Part shown: piece by piece, positions 1 to 8,479 of the stretch | Layout of the letters: each line of letters starts with the position of its first letter | How positions within the stretch are numbered: the stretch's first letter is position 1 | Source: Nanobdellota archaeon | GTDB lineage: Archaea; Nanobdellota; Nanobdellia; Pacearchaeales; GW2011-AR1 | Direction: 5' to 3' | Assembly: GCA_018816335.1 (NCBI GenBank) | Contig: JAHIVP010000036.1 | Location: forward strand, 1 to 55,884 | DNA: 55,884 nucleotides | Made by a program: the position numbers and the translations under genes | The notes under the pieces: generated by a model | Databases searched by the model: none | The model's input: the letters and a program-made list of their open reading frames with translations, nothing else | Told to the model about the DNA's origin: nothing

Positions 1-35
1 AACAATCAAATGACTAAACGATTTGGGACGGAACT

Positions 36-50
36 AAACCCTTCGGGTTT
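36..50. other. small hairpin
   Basis: AAACCC and GGGTTT pair around a three-base loop, just upstream of the larger folded region at 71-173. It may be an extra stem of that RNA. Nothing similar precedes the second copy near 7060, so its relevance is uncertain. Confidence 0.35.
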
Positions 51-70
51 TCCTTCGGAGAGTTTAATAT

Positions 71-173
71 GGATTAAAGAGCAGTCTAACGACTGCCCGA
101 ATTTTTACTCTGTAAAAACTCTCCTTAATCCCAATAAATTATATTAAATTTTAAAAAAGTCCTCCAAGCGAGG
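71..173. ncRNA. structured RNA element, copy A
   Basis: No ORF here. GGATTAA (71-77) pairs with TTAATCC (125-131) and encloses two hairpins: GCAGTC/GACTGC (81-86/91-96, loop TAAC) and TTTTTAC/GTAAAAA (102-108/112-118). A third hairpin CCTC/GAGG (161-164/170-173) follows an A-rich linker. The same order of stems, with different bases but pairing kept, occurs at 7058-7180. Shared unpaired blocks are TTAAAGAG, CCC(G/A)AA and CTTAA. The transcribed strand cannot be decided from symmetric stems. It could also be a DNA-level element. Confidence 0.55.
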
Positions 174-202
174 CAAACAAAAACAATAGATATAACAAAC
201 TC

Positions 203-243
203 AACACCCCTGTAGAAATTGTGCAGGAGATAGGTATTGGTGT
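203..243. other. possible nested hairpin
   Basis: ACACC (near 203) can pair with GGTGT (near 239), enclosing CCTG...CAGG. It lies between RNA copy A and the first gene's promoter. There is no counterpart at copy B. It may be chance or part of a longer RNA. Confidence 0.25.
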
Positions 244-288
244 GATAGTTATGATTAAATTAATAAAACTACTGATTAGTTAAAAGAA

Positions 289-300
289 AAATATAAATAC
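289..300 (+). promoter_or_regulatory. archaeal promoter (BRE/TATA)
   Basis: GAAAAATATAAATAC ends 24 bases before the ATG at 324, the spacing expected for a leaderless archaeal transcript. Confidence 0.6.
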
Positions 301-323
301 TCAAGAGGTTACATAATTAAAAG

Positions 324-1307
324 ATGGTTGAAAAAGAGGTTGAAAACAGCAATAGTATTTCCCAAATTCAGTTTGAAGTTCTTAAATATCTAACCCAATT
401 CTTAACAATTACAGAAATAGCAAAACAGCGTAAAACCTCTAGAACAGCAGTATACAAGCAAATTAACAAGCTTTTAGAAAAAGGATATATTAGAAAATTA
501 GATAAATCTTTTGGGGTTACGGATTTAGGAAATAGGGGGTTACACTCTTTCATAGGGTTTACAAATAACATCAGACTTCATAATCTAGCAATAAAAATCC
601 AACTAAAACAAAAACCAAGAAATTGGGATTTAAAAAGAACAAAACTAGCACAAATAAGAATCCACTCAAAACAAGTAAACATAAAAAACAACTCCTATGA
701 AATCCACCCATTCTCAAATGTAAAAATCAAAACAACAACAAATTCAATAATATTCTACTTACCAGCAACATATGGAAAAAACACAGATGAAGCATTTAAA
801 ACAGCTTTAGATATTTTATGGAAATCAATACCAAAAGTAGAAGATATGTTTAATATTTTCTTAATCAAAGACAAATCAATAAATCTAGAAATTATCTCAA
901 ACCATTATTCAAAATTACAAGACAGCTTAGCAAAACTATACAGAAAACAAGGAGATAAATTATACATAACAGACGAGAAAGGAAAGGTATGGCTAATAGC
1001 AGATTTTAGCTTTAGAGTTGATGAGTTAGAAACTATAGACACAATAAAAGCAAAAGAAGACATGGATGTAGTAAAATCTTTTTTTAATGAACTAAGAAAA
1101 GAACCAGTTACAACAACTCAAATTCTAGGAATGATTAGAGATGTAACAGCAAATCAAGTGGTTTTTGATAGAAATATGAAGTCACATATTGAAGTAATTA
1201 GAGGTATTGGAAAGGGTATGAATCAATTAACAAAAGCTCTAAAAGAAGTAAAAACAGAAAACATAAAGCTAAGACAAAAACAACAAACTTCTTTGGAAGA
1301 TTTCTAA
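324..1307 (+). CDS. winged-helix DNA-binding protein
   Basis: A 327-residue probable transcription regulator. Residues about 18-70 form a winged helix: FLTITEIAKQRKTSRTAVYK is a helix-turn-helix, followed by LLEKGYIRK as wing. The middle (70-200) resembles no family I can name. The C-terminus (270-325) is helical and charged, probably coiled coil. It starts 24 bases after a TATA box and is separated from the next gene by about 45 bases with its own TATA. It may regulate the downstream surface-protein genes; that is inference from position. Confidence 0.8.
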   Translation: MVEKEVENSNSISQIQFEVLKYLTQFLTITEIAKQRKTSRTAVYKQINKLLEKGYIRKLDKSFGVTDLGNRGLHSFIGFTNNIRLHNLAIKIQLKQKPRNWDLKRTKLAQIRIHSKQVNIKNNSYEIHPFSNVKIKTTTNSIIFYLPATYGKNTDEAFKTALDILWKSIPKVEDMFNIFLIKDKSINLEIISNHYSKLQDSLAKLYRKQGDKLYITDEKGKVWLIADFSFRVDELETIDTIKAKEDMDVVKSFFNELRKEPVTTTQILGMIRDVTANQVVFDRNMKSHIEVIRGIGKGMNQLTKALKEVKTENIKLRQKQQTSLEDF

Positions 1308-1352
1308 ATAGTTAATTTTAAATATTATAGAAACCTTTATAAGTCATCAAAA

Positions 1353-3203
1353 ATGAACAAAAGTGCAAAATTTAGAACAGCAATAGGAGTAATTATTTCA
1401 ATTATTTTATTAGGTATTTTAATTTTAAACTTTAATATCCCAAATTATCAAGCACTAAATGATGGAAAAATATGCCCTTATGGTTGTAATAAAATATCTC
1501 CTTCTAATTGGACATCAACAGCAAATATAACAGTAGAATTCTTTTTCAATGCAACAGATGAAACAGGGTTAGCTAATATGTCTTTATTTGTTTGGAACTC
1601 ATCAGGATTTATATTTTATCAAAGTAAAAGAGATGTAACAGGAACATTTAATATAACTAGCTTTAATGTAACTTTCACTTATAATGATATATATAATTGG
1701 TCAGGATTAGTAGTTGATTCAGACAACAATAACAATTGGACAGATTGGTTTTCAAATATGAATTGGAGTATAAATCAGACAGGATTTGATGAAGTAGCAC
1801 CTTATGGTAATCACATATCTCCTTCTAATTGGACATCAACAGCAAATACAACAGTAGAATTTTTTGTAAATGCAACAGATGAAACAGCTTTATCAAATGT
1901 TTCCCTTCATATATGGAATAGTTCAGGATTTTTAGTTCATCAAAACTTAACAAATATCACAGGGACATTTAACCAAACTTCTTGGAATTATACTTTCACT
2001 TATAATGATATTTATAATTGGAGTGCTTTAATTTATGATACATCTAATAATTTTAATTGGACTAATGAGCTAAATGGTGTTGCAGATATAAATTGGAGTT
2101 TCAATCAGACAGGATTTGACACAACAAGCCCAACATTAACTATTAGAAGTCCAATAAATTCAACAAACTATTCAACTTCTATAATAGAATTTAATGTTTC
2201 AGCAAATGAAAACTTATCATGGTGTGGATATTCTCTAAATGGAGGTTCAAATATATCAATGACTAAATTTAATGTTACTTACTTTAATTATACAAATACC
2301 ACTATACCAGATGGAAATCATAATGTAAGCTTTGCTTGTAATGATACATCTAACAACTTTGCTTCAACAGGAAGAATTGATTTTATAGTAGATGCAACAG
2401 CTCCAACAATAACACTAAACACTCCTGAAGATGGAACTCAAGATACAGATGGGGTTGTAAGATTTACATTCACACCAACAGACACAAACACAATACAAAA
2501 TTGTTCTTTAATATCTCAATCAGGAGTTTACACAACAATGACATCAATTTCTAATGGAGGTTCAAATGTTATAGAAGTAGTGAGTGTAGACATAAACCAT
2601 GAATTATATGGAGATGATATACAATGGAGTGTAAATTGTACAGATAATTTCAATAATGTAGGAAACTCAACAATTTTCAACTTAGATACACAAGATGGTG
2701 TGGATGGTGGGGGGAGTGGTGGTGGTGGAGGAACAACAACAAGTGGAGATAGAGAAAACCCACTAAGAATGGATATGTTCTACCAAGAAGAATGGGAAAC
2801 AAACTCCCAAGAAAAATTAGTTTTAAGAGTTTATAATTCAGAGGGAGTTTTATATCAACCTCCAAACATAAGTTTAGATTTTACTATTAAAGGAGTTAAA
2901 AAAGTAAATGATTATGTTCAAGATAATGAATTTAATGTAGTATTTGAAATAGATAAAGATGCAGAATTAGGATTAAAAACAATTAAAATAATAGCAATAG
3001 ACAACAGAGAAATCTCAGCAGACATGACATTTGAGATTAGAACAACAACAATTCCTGAATTATCTTTAGGAATATCAGATGATACATGGACACTAATATT
3101 TTGGATAATTGGAGGTCTAATTGTTTTAGTTATATTTGTTTTACTTGCTACAGTAATCTCTAGAGACAAATCAAGACCTCAATCTACTACATCTTTTAGC
3201 TAG
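1353..3203 (+). CDS. membrane-anchored Ig-like surface glycoprotein
   Basis: 616 residues. An N-terminal hydrophobic segment (about 9-28) is followed by two tandem repeats of about 110 residues (about 40-150 and 150-262), both containing SPSNWTSTAN and ATDET. Further Ig-like domains follow, then a glycine linker near 450-460, another beta-rich domain and a C-terminal membrane helix (about 585-605) with a basic tail. Asn-X-Ser/Thr sequons are very dense, as in N-glycosylated archaeal surface proteins. It is probably an outward-facing adhesin-like or virion-surface protein. A promoter AAACCTTTATAAG lies just upstream. Confidence 0.8.
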   Translation: MNKSAKFRTAIGVIISIILLGILILNFNIPNYQALNDGKICPYGCNKISPSNWTSTANITVEFFFNATDETGLANMSLFVWNSSGFIFYQSKRDVTGTFNITSFNVTFTYNDIYNWSGLVVDSDNNNNWTDWFSNMNWSINQTGFDEVAPYGNHISPSNWTSTANTTVEFFVNATDETALSNVSLHIWNSSGFLVHQNLTNITGTFNQTSWNYTFTYNDIYNWSALIYDTSNNFNWTNELNGVADINWSFNQTGFDTTSPTLTIRSPINSTNYSTSIIEFNVSANENLSWCGYSLNGGSNISMTKFNVTYFNYTNTTIPDGNHNVSFACNDTSNNFASTGRIDFIVDATAPTITLNTPEDGTQDTDGVVRFTFTPTDTNTIQNCSLISQSGVYTTMTSISNGGSNVIEVVSVDINHELYGDDIQWSVNCTDNFNNVGNSTIFNLDTQDGVDGGGSGGGGGTTTSGDRENPLRMDMFYQEEWETNSQEKLVLRVYNSEGVLYQPPNISLDFTIKGVKKVNDYVQDNEFNVVFEIDKDAELGLKTIKIIAIDNREISADMTFEIRTTTIPELSLGISDDTWTLIFWIIGGLIVLVIFVLLATVISRDKSRPQSTTSFS

Positions 3204-3268
3204 AAAAAGCGAAATGTTTAAATAATCCTTATTCTTTACTTATTCAATAAAATGAACTTAAATTCAGA

Positions 3269-3691
3269 ATGACTAAAGGAAAAGCAGAGAAAATTCAGAA
3301 GAATGTAGAATTAGTCAGTTTATTATCTTCTTATATTTCTAGTATGAATGTTGGGGATAAAGTAAAAATGACACCTTTAGCCAAGTCAATAATTCTTAGC
3401 AATAAGAACTCTCCCCATGTTCATACTGTTAGAGGAAAACTAGATGAAGCAGAAATATGGCAAGAAGTAACAGAAAACATAAAATTCTCAAGAAAAAAGA
3501 ATAAGCTAGAAGAAGTAGAAAAAATAGAACCAGACAAATCAGAAATCTTCTTAAAAAAGGAAATAAGAAACGGAATAGCTAACTTATCAAATAGAATTGA
3601 TTTAATTGAACACAATCAAAATAAAATAATAGAAACATTAAACTTATTTTCAGAAAACTTAAAAAAACATCTAGAACAAATACCAAAATGA
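3269..3691 (+). CDS. small protein with helical/coiled-coil C-terminus
   Basis: 140 residues, soluble. Residues 1-70 may form a small winged helix (LSSYISSMNVGDKVKMTPLA then VRGKLDEAEIW). Residues 95-138 are amphipathic and probably coiled coil (LSNRIDLIEHNQNKIIETL). The stop overlaps the next start (ATGA at 3688), so translation is coupled to the secreted protein downstream. A TATA-like TGTTTAAATAA lies near 3214. An earlier ATG at 3252 runs straight into a stop, so 3269 is used. No family recognised. Confidence 0.7.
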   Translation: MTKGKAEKIQKNVELVSLLSSYISSMNVGDKVKMTPLAKSIILSNKNSPHVHTVRGKLDEAEIWQEVTENIKFSRKKNKLEEVEKIEPDKSEIFLKKEIRNGIANLSNRIDLIEHNQNKIIETLNLFSENLKKHLEQIPK

Positions 3692-5115
3692 AAAAATGGA
3701 TTTTAGTAATCCTAATAATAGCTTTGACCACATTAACCTCAGCACAGCTTTCTATATCTCCAAACCCAATTAATATTGATGTAAAAGTAGGAGAACAAAA
3801 AACATTCCAGCTAACAATGAATAATTCTTTTAATTTTGCTATAATGGATTTTGAATTCACAAACCTAACAGGATTCACTTTCCCAAATGTAACCTTAGAC
3901 CCCCACACTTCAGGAACAATAGATTTCACAGTTAATAGACAAAATAGTATTTCAGCTTCTATACCTTCTAAAGTTGGATTTAAATATTTAGTAGAACTTC
4001 CACAAGAAATAGAAACACATTACATAAACATAACAGAAATGGGATATTCTCCTAACTTCTTAGCAATAAAACAAGGAGACACAGTAGTATGGAGAAACAT
4101 AGATGACATAACCCACACAGTAACTTCAGGAATATTTGATTACAATATTGGAGTAAATCAATCAGCATCACATTTATTTAATGAAGTAAGAGAAGTAAAC
4201 TATCAAGACTTAATAGTTTTCTACGGAGGAACAATTGATGTATTAAATAAAACAGCACAATCTAAAGCTCATAATCCTAACTATGATATAATATGGACAG
4301 TTAATGTAAATTCAATATCAGACCCAACCCAACTACAAGTAACTATAGATGATAATGATTATACAGTAGAAGCCACAGGAGTTAAAGAAGGTTCTATAAA
4401 AATAGAAAACATAGGAAATAAAACAGCAGAAAGAATAGAATTAACATCTTCATCTGACTGGCTTAAATTTGATGAAAACAATTTTGATTTAGCAACAGGA
4501 GATAAAAACTTTGTAACCTTTAAAATCCAACCAAGAATATATAGCTCTAATGAAACTAATATGACTTATCATTTTGATGTAACAGTTAAAGCTTCTAACT
4601 CAGACCCTTATATAACCCCTATTTCTGTGTATGTACCATATTCTGATGTCATGGAAGATTTAGACACAGCAGAGGGCTTCCTAACATGGTTCTGGGGGGT
4701 TTATTGCGTAGACCACCCTGAAATATTCCTGTGTAATACTTCAGCTACAACAGGGGGGGGAGAAGGGGGAGTAGAATACAGAGATGTAGAGATTCCTATG
4801 AATGTTTCAGCAGTTGATTTTTATAATTTAATAAGAAGAATTCAAAGAATGGAAGATTCCAACCAAAGAACAGATAATGAACTAAAACTCTTAGCAGACA
4901 AATGGGGTTTAACAATGCCTCAACTTATGAACTTAATGAATCAATCAGTAGCTTTACAAGTAGAAAATGAAGACAAAGAAAAAGAAAGCTCAATCTCAAG
5001 ATGGATATTTGGGATATGTGTATTAATATCAATATCAATATTTCTCATAGTAAGAGCTGTATCAAAATATAATTATAAAAAGAACTTAGCAGGGGAGTAT
5101 CACTTTAAAAGATGA
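3688..5115 (+). CDS. secreted cupredoxin-like, C-terminally anchored protein
   Basis: 475 residues. A signal peptide (1-19, ending TSA before QLS) precedes Ig-like beta domains. Near residues 110-190 is a plastocyanin-like module: PNFLAIKQGDTVVWRN then ITHTVTSG. The usual downstream Cys-X-X-His-Met copper loop is not visible, so it probably does not bind copper. A later domain (235-330) is again beta-rich, then a Gly-rich stretch, a helical segment and a membrane helix (about 440-460). Operon with 3269 and 5112 through overlapping start and stop codons. Confidence 0.75.
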   Translation: MKKWILVILIIALTTLTSAQLSISPNPINIDVKVGEQKTFQLTMNNSFNFAIMDFEFTNLTGFTFPNVTLDPHTSGTIDFTVNRQNSISASIPSKVGFKYLVELPQEIETHYINITEMGYSPNFLAIKQGDTVVWRNIDDITHTVTSGIFDYNIGVNQSASHLFNEVREVNYQDLIVFYGGTIDVLNKTAQSKAHNPNYDIIWTVNVNSISDPTQLQVTIDDNDYTVEATGVKEGSIKIENIGNKTAERIELTSSSDWLKFDENNFDLATGDKNFVTFKIQPRIYSSNETNMTYHFDVTVKASNSDPYITPISVYVPYSDVMEDLDTAEGFLTWFWGVYCVDHPEIFLCNTSATTGGGEGGVEYRDVEIPMNVSAVDFYNLIRRIQRMEDSNQRTDNELKLLADKWGLTMPQLMNLMNQSVALQVENEDKEKESSISRWIFGICVLISISIFLIVRAVSKYNYKKNLAGEYHFKR

Positions 5116-5324
5116 AAACATTAAACGAAGTAAAAAAAGATAGAGATGAAATATTAAGGAAGTATCGTTCATTACAAAAAAGATATACAGAATTCATAAA
5201 AAATTGTGAAAGAAGAATTAAAGAAGTAGTTAATATGGAATGGAGTAAAGGAATGGAATATATTTTAAAAGAGATTGAAGAAATATTTAAAGAAGAAGCA
5301 GGAGATAAATTAAATGAGAGATAG
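5112..5324 (+). CDS. small coiled-coil protein
   Basis: 70 residues, highly charged and nearly all helical (EVKKDRDEILRKYRSLQKRY). Its start overlaps the stop of 3688 (ATGA) and its end overlaps the next start, so it belongs to one translationally coupled run. Function unknown. Confidence 0.7.
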   Translation: MKTLNEVKKDRDEILRKYRSLQKRYTEFIKNCERRIKEVVNMEWSKGMEYILKEIEEIFKEEAGDKLNER

Positions 5325-5544
5325 ATATTGGATTACAGGAGTTCAGTTGAGAATGTTAAAATCAACTCCTAATGAGAAAGATAGAGAAAAGTTAATAAAA
5401 GAAATTAATCAAAAACAATTTATAGGAGATTTAGAAGTTTTTAATAGGATTATAGATTTAAGTAAATCTATTCAAAAAGATGTAAAATCAAAGAAGAAAA
5501 ATAAAAAAGGAGGAACATCATGTTTGATGTCAAATATGGATTAA
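5314..5544 (+). CDS. small basic helical protein
   Basis: 76 residues. It begins MRDRYWITGVQLRMLK and ends in a Lys-rich tail. It overlaps 5112 by 11 bases. Near its 3' end AAAAAAGGAGG serves as a strong ribosome-binding site for a nine-codon ORF (5520-5549) whose stop overlaps the ATG at 5546. No family recognised. Confidence 0.65.
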   Translation: MRDRYWITGVQLRMLKSTPNEKDREKLIKEINQKQFIGDLEVFNRIIDLSKSIQKDVKSKKKNKKGGTSCLMSNMD

Positions 5545-5545
5545 T

Positions 5546-6175
5546 ATGAAAACAATTTGGAAAGTTCTGCTACCTTTGTTTGGGGGATTAATTTTAATAG
5601 GTATGGCTTTATTTATTGTAATTGTATTTGACCAGTCTTGGCGGTGGTTATGGGGAGTTTTGATATTGTTGTTTGTGGCTGGGGTGGTGGTAGGAATAAT
5701 AAAATTAATATTATTAAAGTTTAATAAGAGACCTCCAGAGCAAATAAAACTAGATATATCTTCTGCTAAGGCTAGAGCTATTTATGAACAAAAAATGGAT
5801 ACAGATAATCCTGATAATTTTAAAATAAAGAATTCTATACTTCTTAGAGTTGGTGAAAAAGGAAAAGAAAAAACTCCTATTCTACACTTAGAAGGTAAAG
5901 GAACAGAACTAAATCAAGACAGAGATATTATTATTAATTTAAATAATCCTAAAAAAGAAATGACTATATTGATTGATGCTTCTAAAGATGAAGTTGAAAA
6001 AGCAATAAGAGTTATAGCAGAACACCCTCCTGAAGAAGAACAAACAGAAACAACAATAGGAATGGATATGATGGGAAGACCAACAACAACTACTAAAATT
6101 AGAAGACCAAGCACATCTTTAGAAAGAAAAATGGAAGAAGAAAAAGCAAAAGCAGAGGAGGTTGGAGGAATATAA
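5546..6175 (+). CDS. membrane protein with cytoplasmic domain
   Basis: 209 residues. Two membrane helices (about 6-26 and 34-54) are followed by a soluble mixed alpha/beta domain (about 65-170) and a charged tail containing TTIGMDMMGRPTTTTKIRR. It ends one base into the next start (6175). It may form a membrane complex with the proteins from 6175 and 6795, inferred from the overlapping genes. No family recognised. Confidence 0.7.
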   Translation: MKTIWKVLLPLFGGLILIGMALFIVIVFDQSWRWLWGVLILLFVAGVVVGIIKLILLKFNKRPPEQIKLDISSAKARAIYEQKMDTDNPDNFKIKNSILLRVGEKGKEKTPILHLEGKGTELNQDRDIIINLNNPKKEMTILIDASKDEVEKAIRVIAEHPPEEEQTETTIGMDMMGRPTTTTKIRRPSTSLERKMEEEKAKAEEVGGI

Positions 6176-6798
6176 TGGCATGGTGGATATGGATTTCTAT
6201 AATATTTGGAACAATGGTTATAACAGGAACAGGAATAGCACTAATAAAACTAAGACAAGCAAGAGGAAGAATAGAAGTAACAGCAAACCAACCTTTATGT
6301 GAGAATCTGTGTAGAACTGAATTTACAGATGGATATGGACTAGGAATTGTAACTCAACAACTTCCAAGAAAAAATGGAACAACTTTTATAGAATATATAC
6401 CTTTAGATATAGAGCAAGGAGAAGAAATACCTCAACCACCAAAACAATCATTAATAGTAAAAGATGAATTTATAAAAAGACTAGCAAGAGGAGAAGGATT
6501 TTCTAGGAGAGAGTATATGAAATTTGTTGCTAGGTCTAAAGTAGATTTACCAGAAAAAATGAGAGATACAGATGAAGGAAGATGGGAAACAAAAGAAGGA
6601 CAATTAGCACATATACAAAATGTGTTTGGTCAAGGAATAATCTCAGGAGATGAAGCAATAGCAGAAGCAATGAAACAATATGCAAGAGGACAGATTCCTA
6701 AGTCTACACTAGCTCAGATAAAGGAAATCAATGAAAAGATAAGAGAAATGCAAATGACTAAGAATTTAGAACAAGAACAGGGAGGTGAGAAAAAGTGA
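6175..6798 (+). CDS. single-pass membrane protein
   Basis: 207 residues. One N-terminal membrane helix (3-24) is followed by a soluble domain with one Cys pair (PLCENLCRTEF) and a helical, Gln/Glu-rich C-terminus. Start and stop overlap both neighbours. It may partner with the protein at 5546. Family unknown. Confidence 0.7.
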   Translation: MAWWIWISIIFGTMVITGTGIALIKLRQARGRIEVTANQPLCENLCRTEFTDGYGLGIVTQQLPRKNGTTFIEYIPLDIEQGEEIPQPPKQSLIVKDEFIKRLARGEGFSRREYMKFVARSKVDLPEKMRDTDEGRWETKEGQLAHIQNVFGQGIISGDEAIAEAMKQYARGQIPKSTLAQIKEINEKIREMQMTKNLEQEQGGEKK

Positions 6799-7013
6799 AT
6801 AAATACTTTAATAGAATAAATATATGGGGGATATTAGGTATTGTAGCATTAATTTTAGGAGGATTTAGAATAGGAGAATTTTATGAATCAGGGGTAATCC
6901 ATGTAGGAGGAGTAGTGTGTATTATAATAGGAATATTAATTATCTCTATAATTTTTGGTTTCACAAGAGCTAGAATAAATAGATTAGAAGAAGAACAAGA
7001 AAAGAGGGTATAA
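6795..7013 (+). CDS. small two-helix membrane protein
   Basis: 72 residues, starting with GTG overlapping the previous stop (GTGA). Two membrane helices (about 10-26 and 33-54) and a short charged tail. Last gene of the 3.3-7.0 kb run. A GTG start coupled to the preceding gene fits the operon arrangement. Confidence 0.65.
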   Translation: MNKYFNRINIWGILGIVALILGGFRIGEFYESGVIHVGGVVCIIIGILIISIIFGFTRARINRLEEEQEKRV

Positions 7014-7057
7014 CATACTTTATAGGGGGATTATTAATAGTTTATTATTGATAATAT

Positions 7058-7180
7058 GCGTTAAAGAGTTCGCAAAATATTCTTTTTGCTCACCCAAATT
7101 TTTTGCTACGCAAAAAACTTTCCTTAACTCCAATATTCACAGACTGCATCCAAATTTAAAAAAATGCTCCAGAGGTGGTG
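7058..7180. ncRNA. structured RNA element, copy B
   Basis: Counterpart of 71-173. GTTAA (7060-7064) pairs with TTAAC (7124-7128). Inside are GCAAAA/TTTTGC (7072-7077/7084-7089) and TTTTTTGC/GCAAAAAA (7099-7106/7110-7117, loop TAC). A weaker hairpin around CTCCAGAGGTGG (7167-7178) sits where CCTC/GAGG sits in copy A. Stem bases differ from copy A while pairing is kept, so selection on structure is likely. It fills most of the gap between 7013 and 7356. Confidence 0.6.
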
Positions 7181-7191
7181 TTCAACTAATT

Positions 7192-7205
7192 TGAACAATT
7201 ATTCA
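7192..7205. promoter_or_regulatory. orphan TGAA-N6-TTCA palindrome
   Basis: TGAACAATTATTCA matches the element-wide operator, but no convincing TATA box follows at the usual distance. It may be an auxiliary site for the promoter at 7299-7333. Confidence 0.4.
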
Positions 7206-7298
7206 AAATGGTGCATTGTTGCATTAACTGGACTTTTTGTTTTGGTGTTTTATCGACTACAAATTAAAATTTATGGAAATTGTTGATAAATCCTTTTT

Positions 7299-7333
7299 TG
7301 AACATTTATTCAAAAAAAGGAAAAGTATTTAAA
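7299..7333 (+). promoter_or_regulatory. operator plus TATA box for 7356
   Basis: TGAACATTTATTCA (7299-7312) is followed by AAAAAAAGGAAAAG and TATTTAAATG. The ATG is about 24 bases after the TATA box. Same arrangement as ten other promoters in the window. Confidence 0.65.
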
Positions 7334-7355
7334 TGATAAAAACTTAAATAGAATC

Positions 7356-7643
7356 ATGGTAAAACATCAAGCAAAGTCAATAAAAGAAATTTGGAAGATT
7401 TACCAAAATTATGATTATATGGGTTCTGAAGAATCTTATGTTTATAGAGGATATTTATTTAAAGATGGTGGTTATTCTGGTTCTGTGGAAATGTTTAATA
7501 TATCAACTGGGAAATCAGTAGAGCATTTTGATGCTAATAGAATGTCTTATGAAAAATTTTCTAATGCTGTAAAACAAATAATCAAACTAAGAGCAAAAAG
7601 CACACAAGATTATTTTGATAAATTGGAGAAGATGGGAAAATGA
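7356..7643 (+). CDS. small hypothetical protein
   Basis: 95 residues, soluble. The first half is beta-rich with many aromatics (SYVYRGYLFKDGGYSG) and the C-terminus is helical (FSNAVKQIIKLRAKS). It overlaps the next gene by four bases and shares the operator-bearing promoter. Not recognised. Confidence 0.65.
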   Translation: MVKHQAKSIKEIWKIYQNYDYMGSEESYVYRGYLFKDGGYSGSVEMFNISTGKSVEHFDANRMSYEKFSNAVKQIIKLRAKSTQDYFDKLEKMGK

Positions 7644-7891
7644 CATTAAAAGATTGGAGGAAAGGTGTTGATGATGAAGAATCTGTAAGATTTTATAAAG
7701 ATATGTCTAAAGGTTATAAATGGATAACTATTTATTGGGATGAAATACCTGAAGGAAAAAAAAGCATTAGAAATCAAGGTTTCAAACACCTAATGTATAT
7801 AGAGGGGTCTAGTATTGAAGAACAAAGACATGCATTCAAAACCAAATCTCAAGCCATTGCTTTCGCAAGAAGATATATGCGAAGCCATTAA
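7640..7891 (+). CDS. small protein, QALAFAKQYMR family
   Basis: 83 residues. The N-terminus MTLKDWRKG and C-terminal helix FKTKSQAIAFARRYMRSH match at least four other small proteins here (12520, 13035, 13498, 47539). The middle is beta-rich and variable. A short beta sheet plus one helix is likely. Coupled to 7356. Function unknown; paralogy suggests a repeatedly duplicated element-specific family. Confidence 0.7.
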   Translation: MTLKDWRKGVDDEESVRFYKDMSKGYKWITIYWDEIPEGKKSIRNQGFKHLMYIEGSSIEEQRHAFKTKSQAIAFARRYMRSH

Positions 7892-7968
7892 CCATTTTCT
7901 AAAAACAAATAATAATTTCTAAGAAAACTCAGTATTCTGAACTAAAACTTAAAATAGTGAATTTACCA

Positions 7969-7981
7969 TAATGTTTATATA
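7969..7981 (+). promoter_or_regulatory. TATA box for the RNA at 8023
   Basis: ATGTTTATATAC lies about 45 bases before the stem-loop at 8023-8074. Just upstream is TAGTGAATTTACCA (about 7961-7974), near-identical to the second palindrome motif seen at 11177 and 30309, and TGAACTAAAACTTA, a degenerate form of the first. Confidence 0.5.
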
Positions 7982-7999
7982 CTTTCTCTACTTATTAAA

Positions 8000-8080
8000 A
8001 GTAACAATTTTTAATCATATTCAGGGAGGTTGGAGCGACCTGAACCCATAAGAACTCAGGTCATATGCCTCCCTTACTAA
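8000..8080 (+). ncRNA. small structured RNA with two nested stems
   Basis: No ORF. AGGGAGG (8023-8029) pairs with CCTCCCT (8068-8074), and inside it GACCTGA (8037-8043) pairs with TCAGGTC (8056-8062). Stem GC content is far above the surroundings. A TATA box lies upstream and no coding start follows for 200 bases, favouring an independent RNA over a leader. Family not recognised. The rest of 7892-8275 holds a second TATA (TTATATATAAACC near 8170) and a short inverted repeat, TATGAA...TTCATA. Confidence 0.55.
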
Positions 8081-8230
8081 TTATAAAAAGAAAGCAAATA
8101 TATTTAGTATTAAATAAAATAATTCTATTAAAGAGGAAAAATCAACCACCATTAAAATTAGAAGAGTAACTTATATATAAACCTTTCTCTCCGACGATAT
8201 ATGAATATGTTTTCATACTTAATTTATTTC

Positions 8231-8264
8231 TGAATTAAAGTTCAAAAACGAAAACTATTTAAAG
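8231..8264 (+). promoter_or_regulatory. operator plus TATA box for 8276
   Basis: TGAATTAAAGTTCA (8231-8244), then AAAACGAAAA as BRE and CTATTTAAAG. The gene starts 12 bases after the TATA box, closer than most, so a start further inside (codon 4, ATG) may be used. Confidence 0.65.
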
Positions 8265-8275
8265 ATTGGAATTGT

Positions 8276-8476
8276 ATGTTAGGTATGAGAAAACTAACAG
8301 CATCCCAAAAGGCAATAATAAGAAGATGGATAAAAATGCATAAAGGAAATGTGAGTTATCCTCCAGTAGACCAAATGATTGATGATGGAACATATGATAA
8401 GTTAGAATCTATAAATGACACCGAAATCCTTTATCAAGAAGTAAATAGGTTTGCTATGGATGAGGATATGAAATAG
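8276..8476 (+). CDS. small hypothetical protein
   Basis: 66 residues, soluble and helical. Given the TATA position, the methionine at codon 4 (MRKLTASQKAIIRRW) is a likely alternative start. Controlled by the operator at 8231. Not recognised. Confidence 0.55.
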   Translation: MLGMRKLTASQKAIIRRWIKMHKGNVSYPPVDQMIDDGTYDKLESINDTEILYQEVNRFAMDEDMK

Positions 8477-8479
8477 AAT

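Noticed and set aside
2677-3169. Minus-strand ORFs opposite the Ig-like gene
   Set aside because: Low-complexity His/Leu or Ser/Ile sequences mirroring Gly/Thr-rich coding DNA, without promoter or ribosome-binding site.
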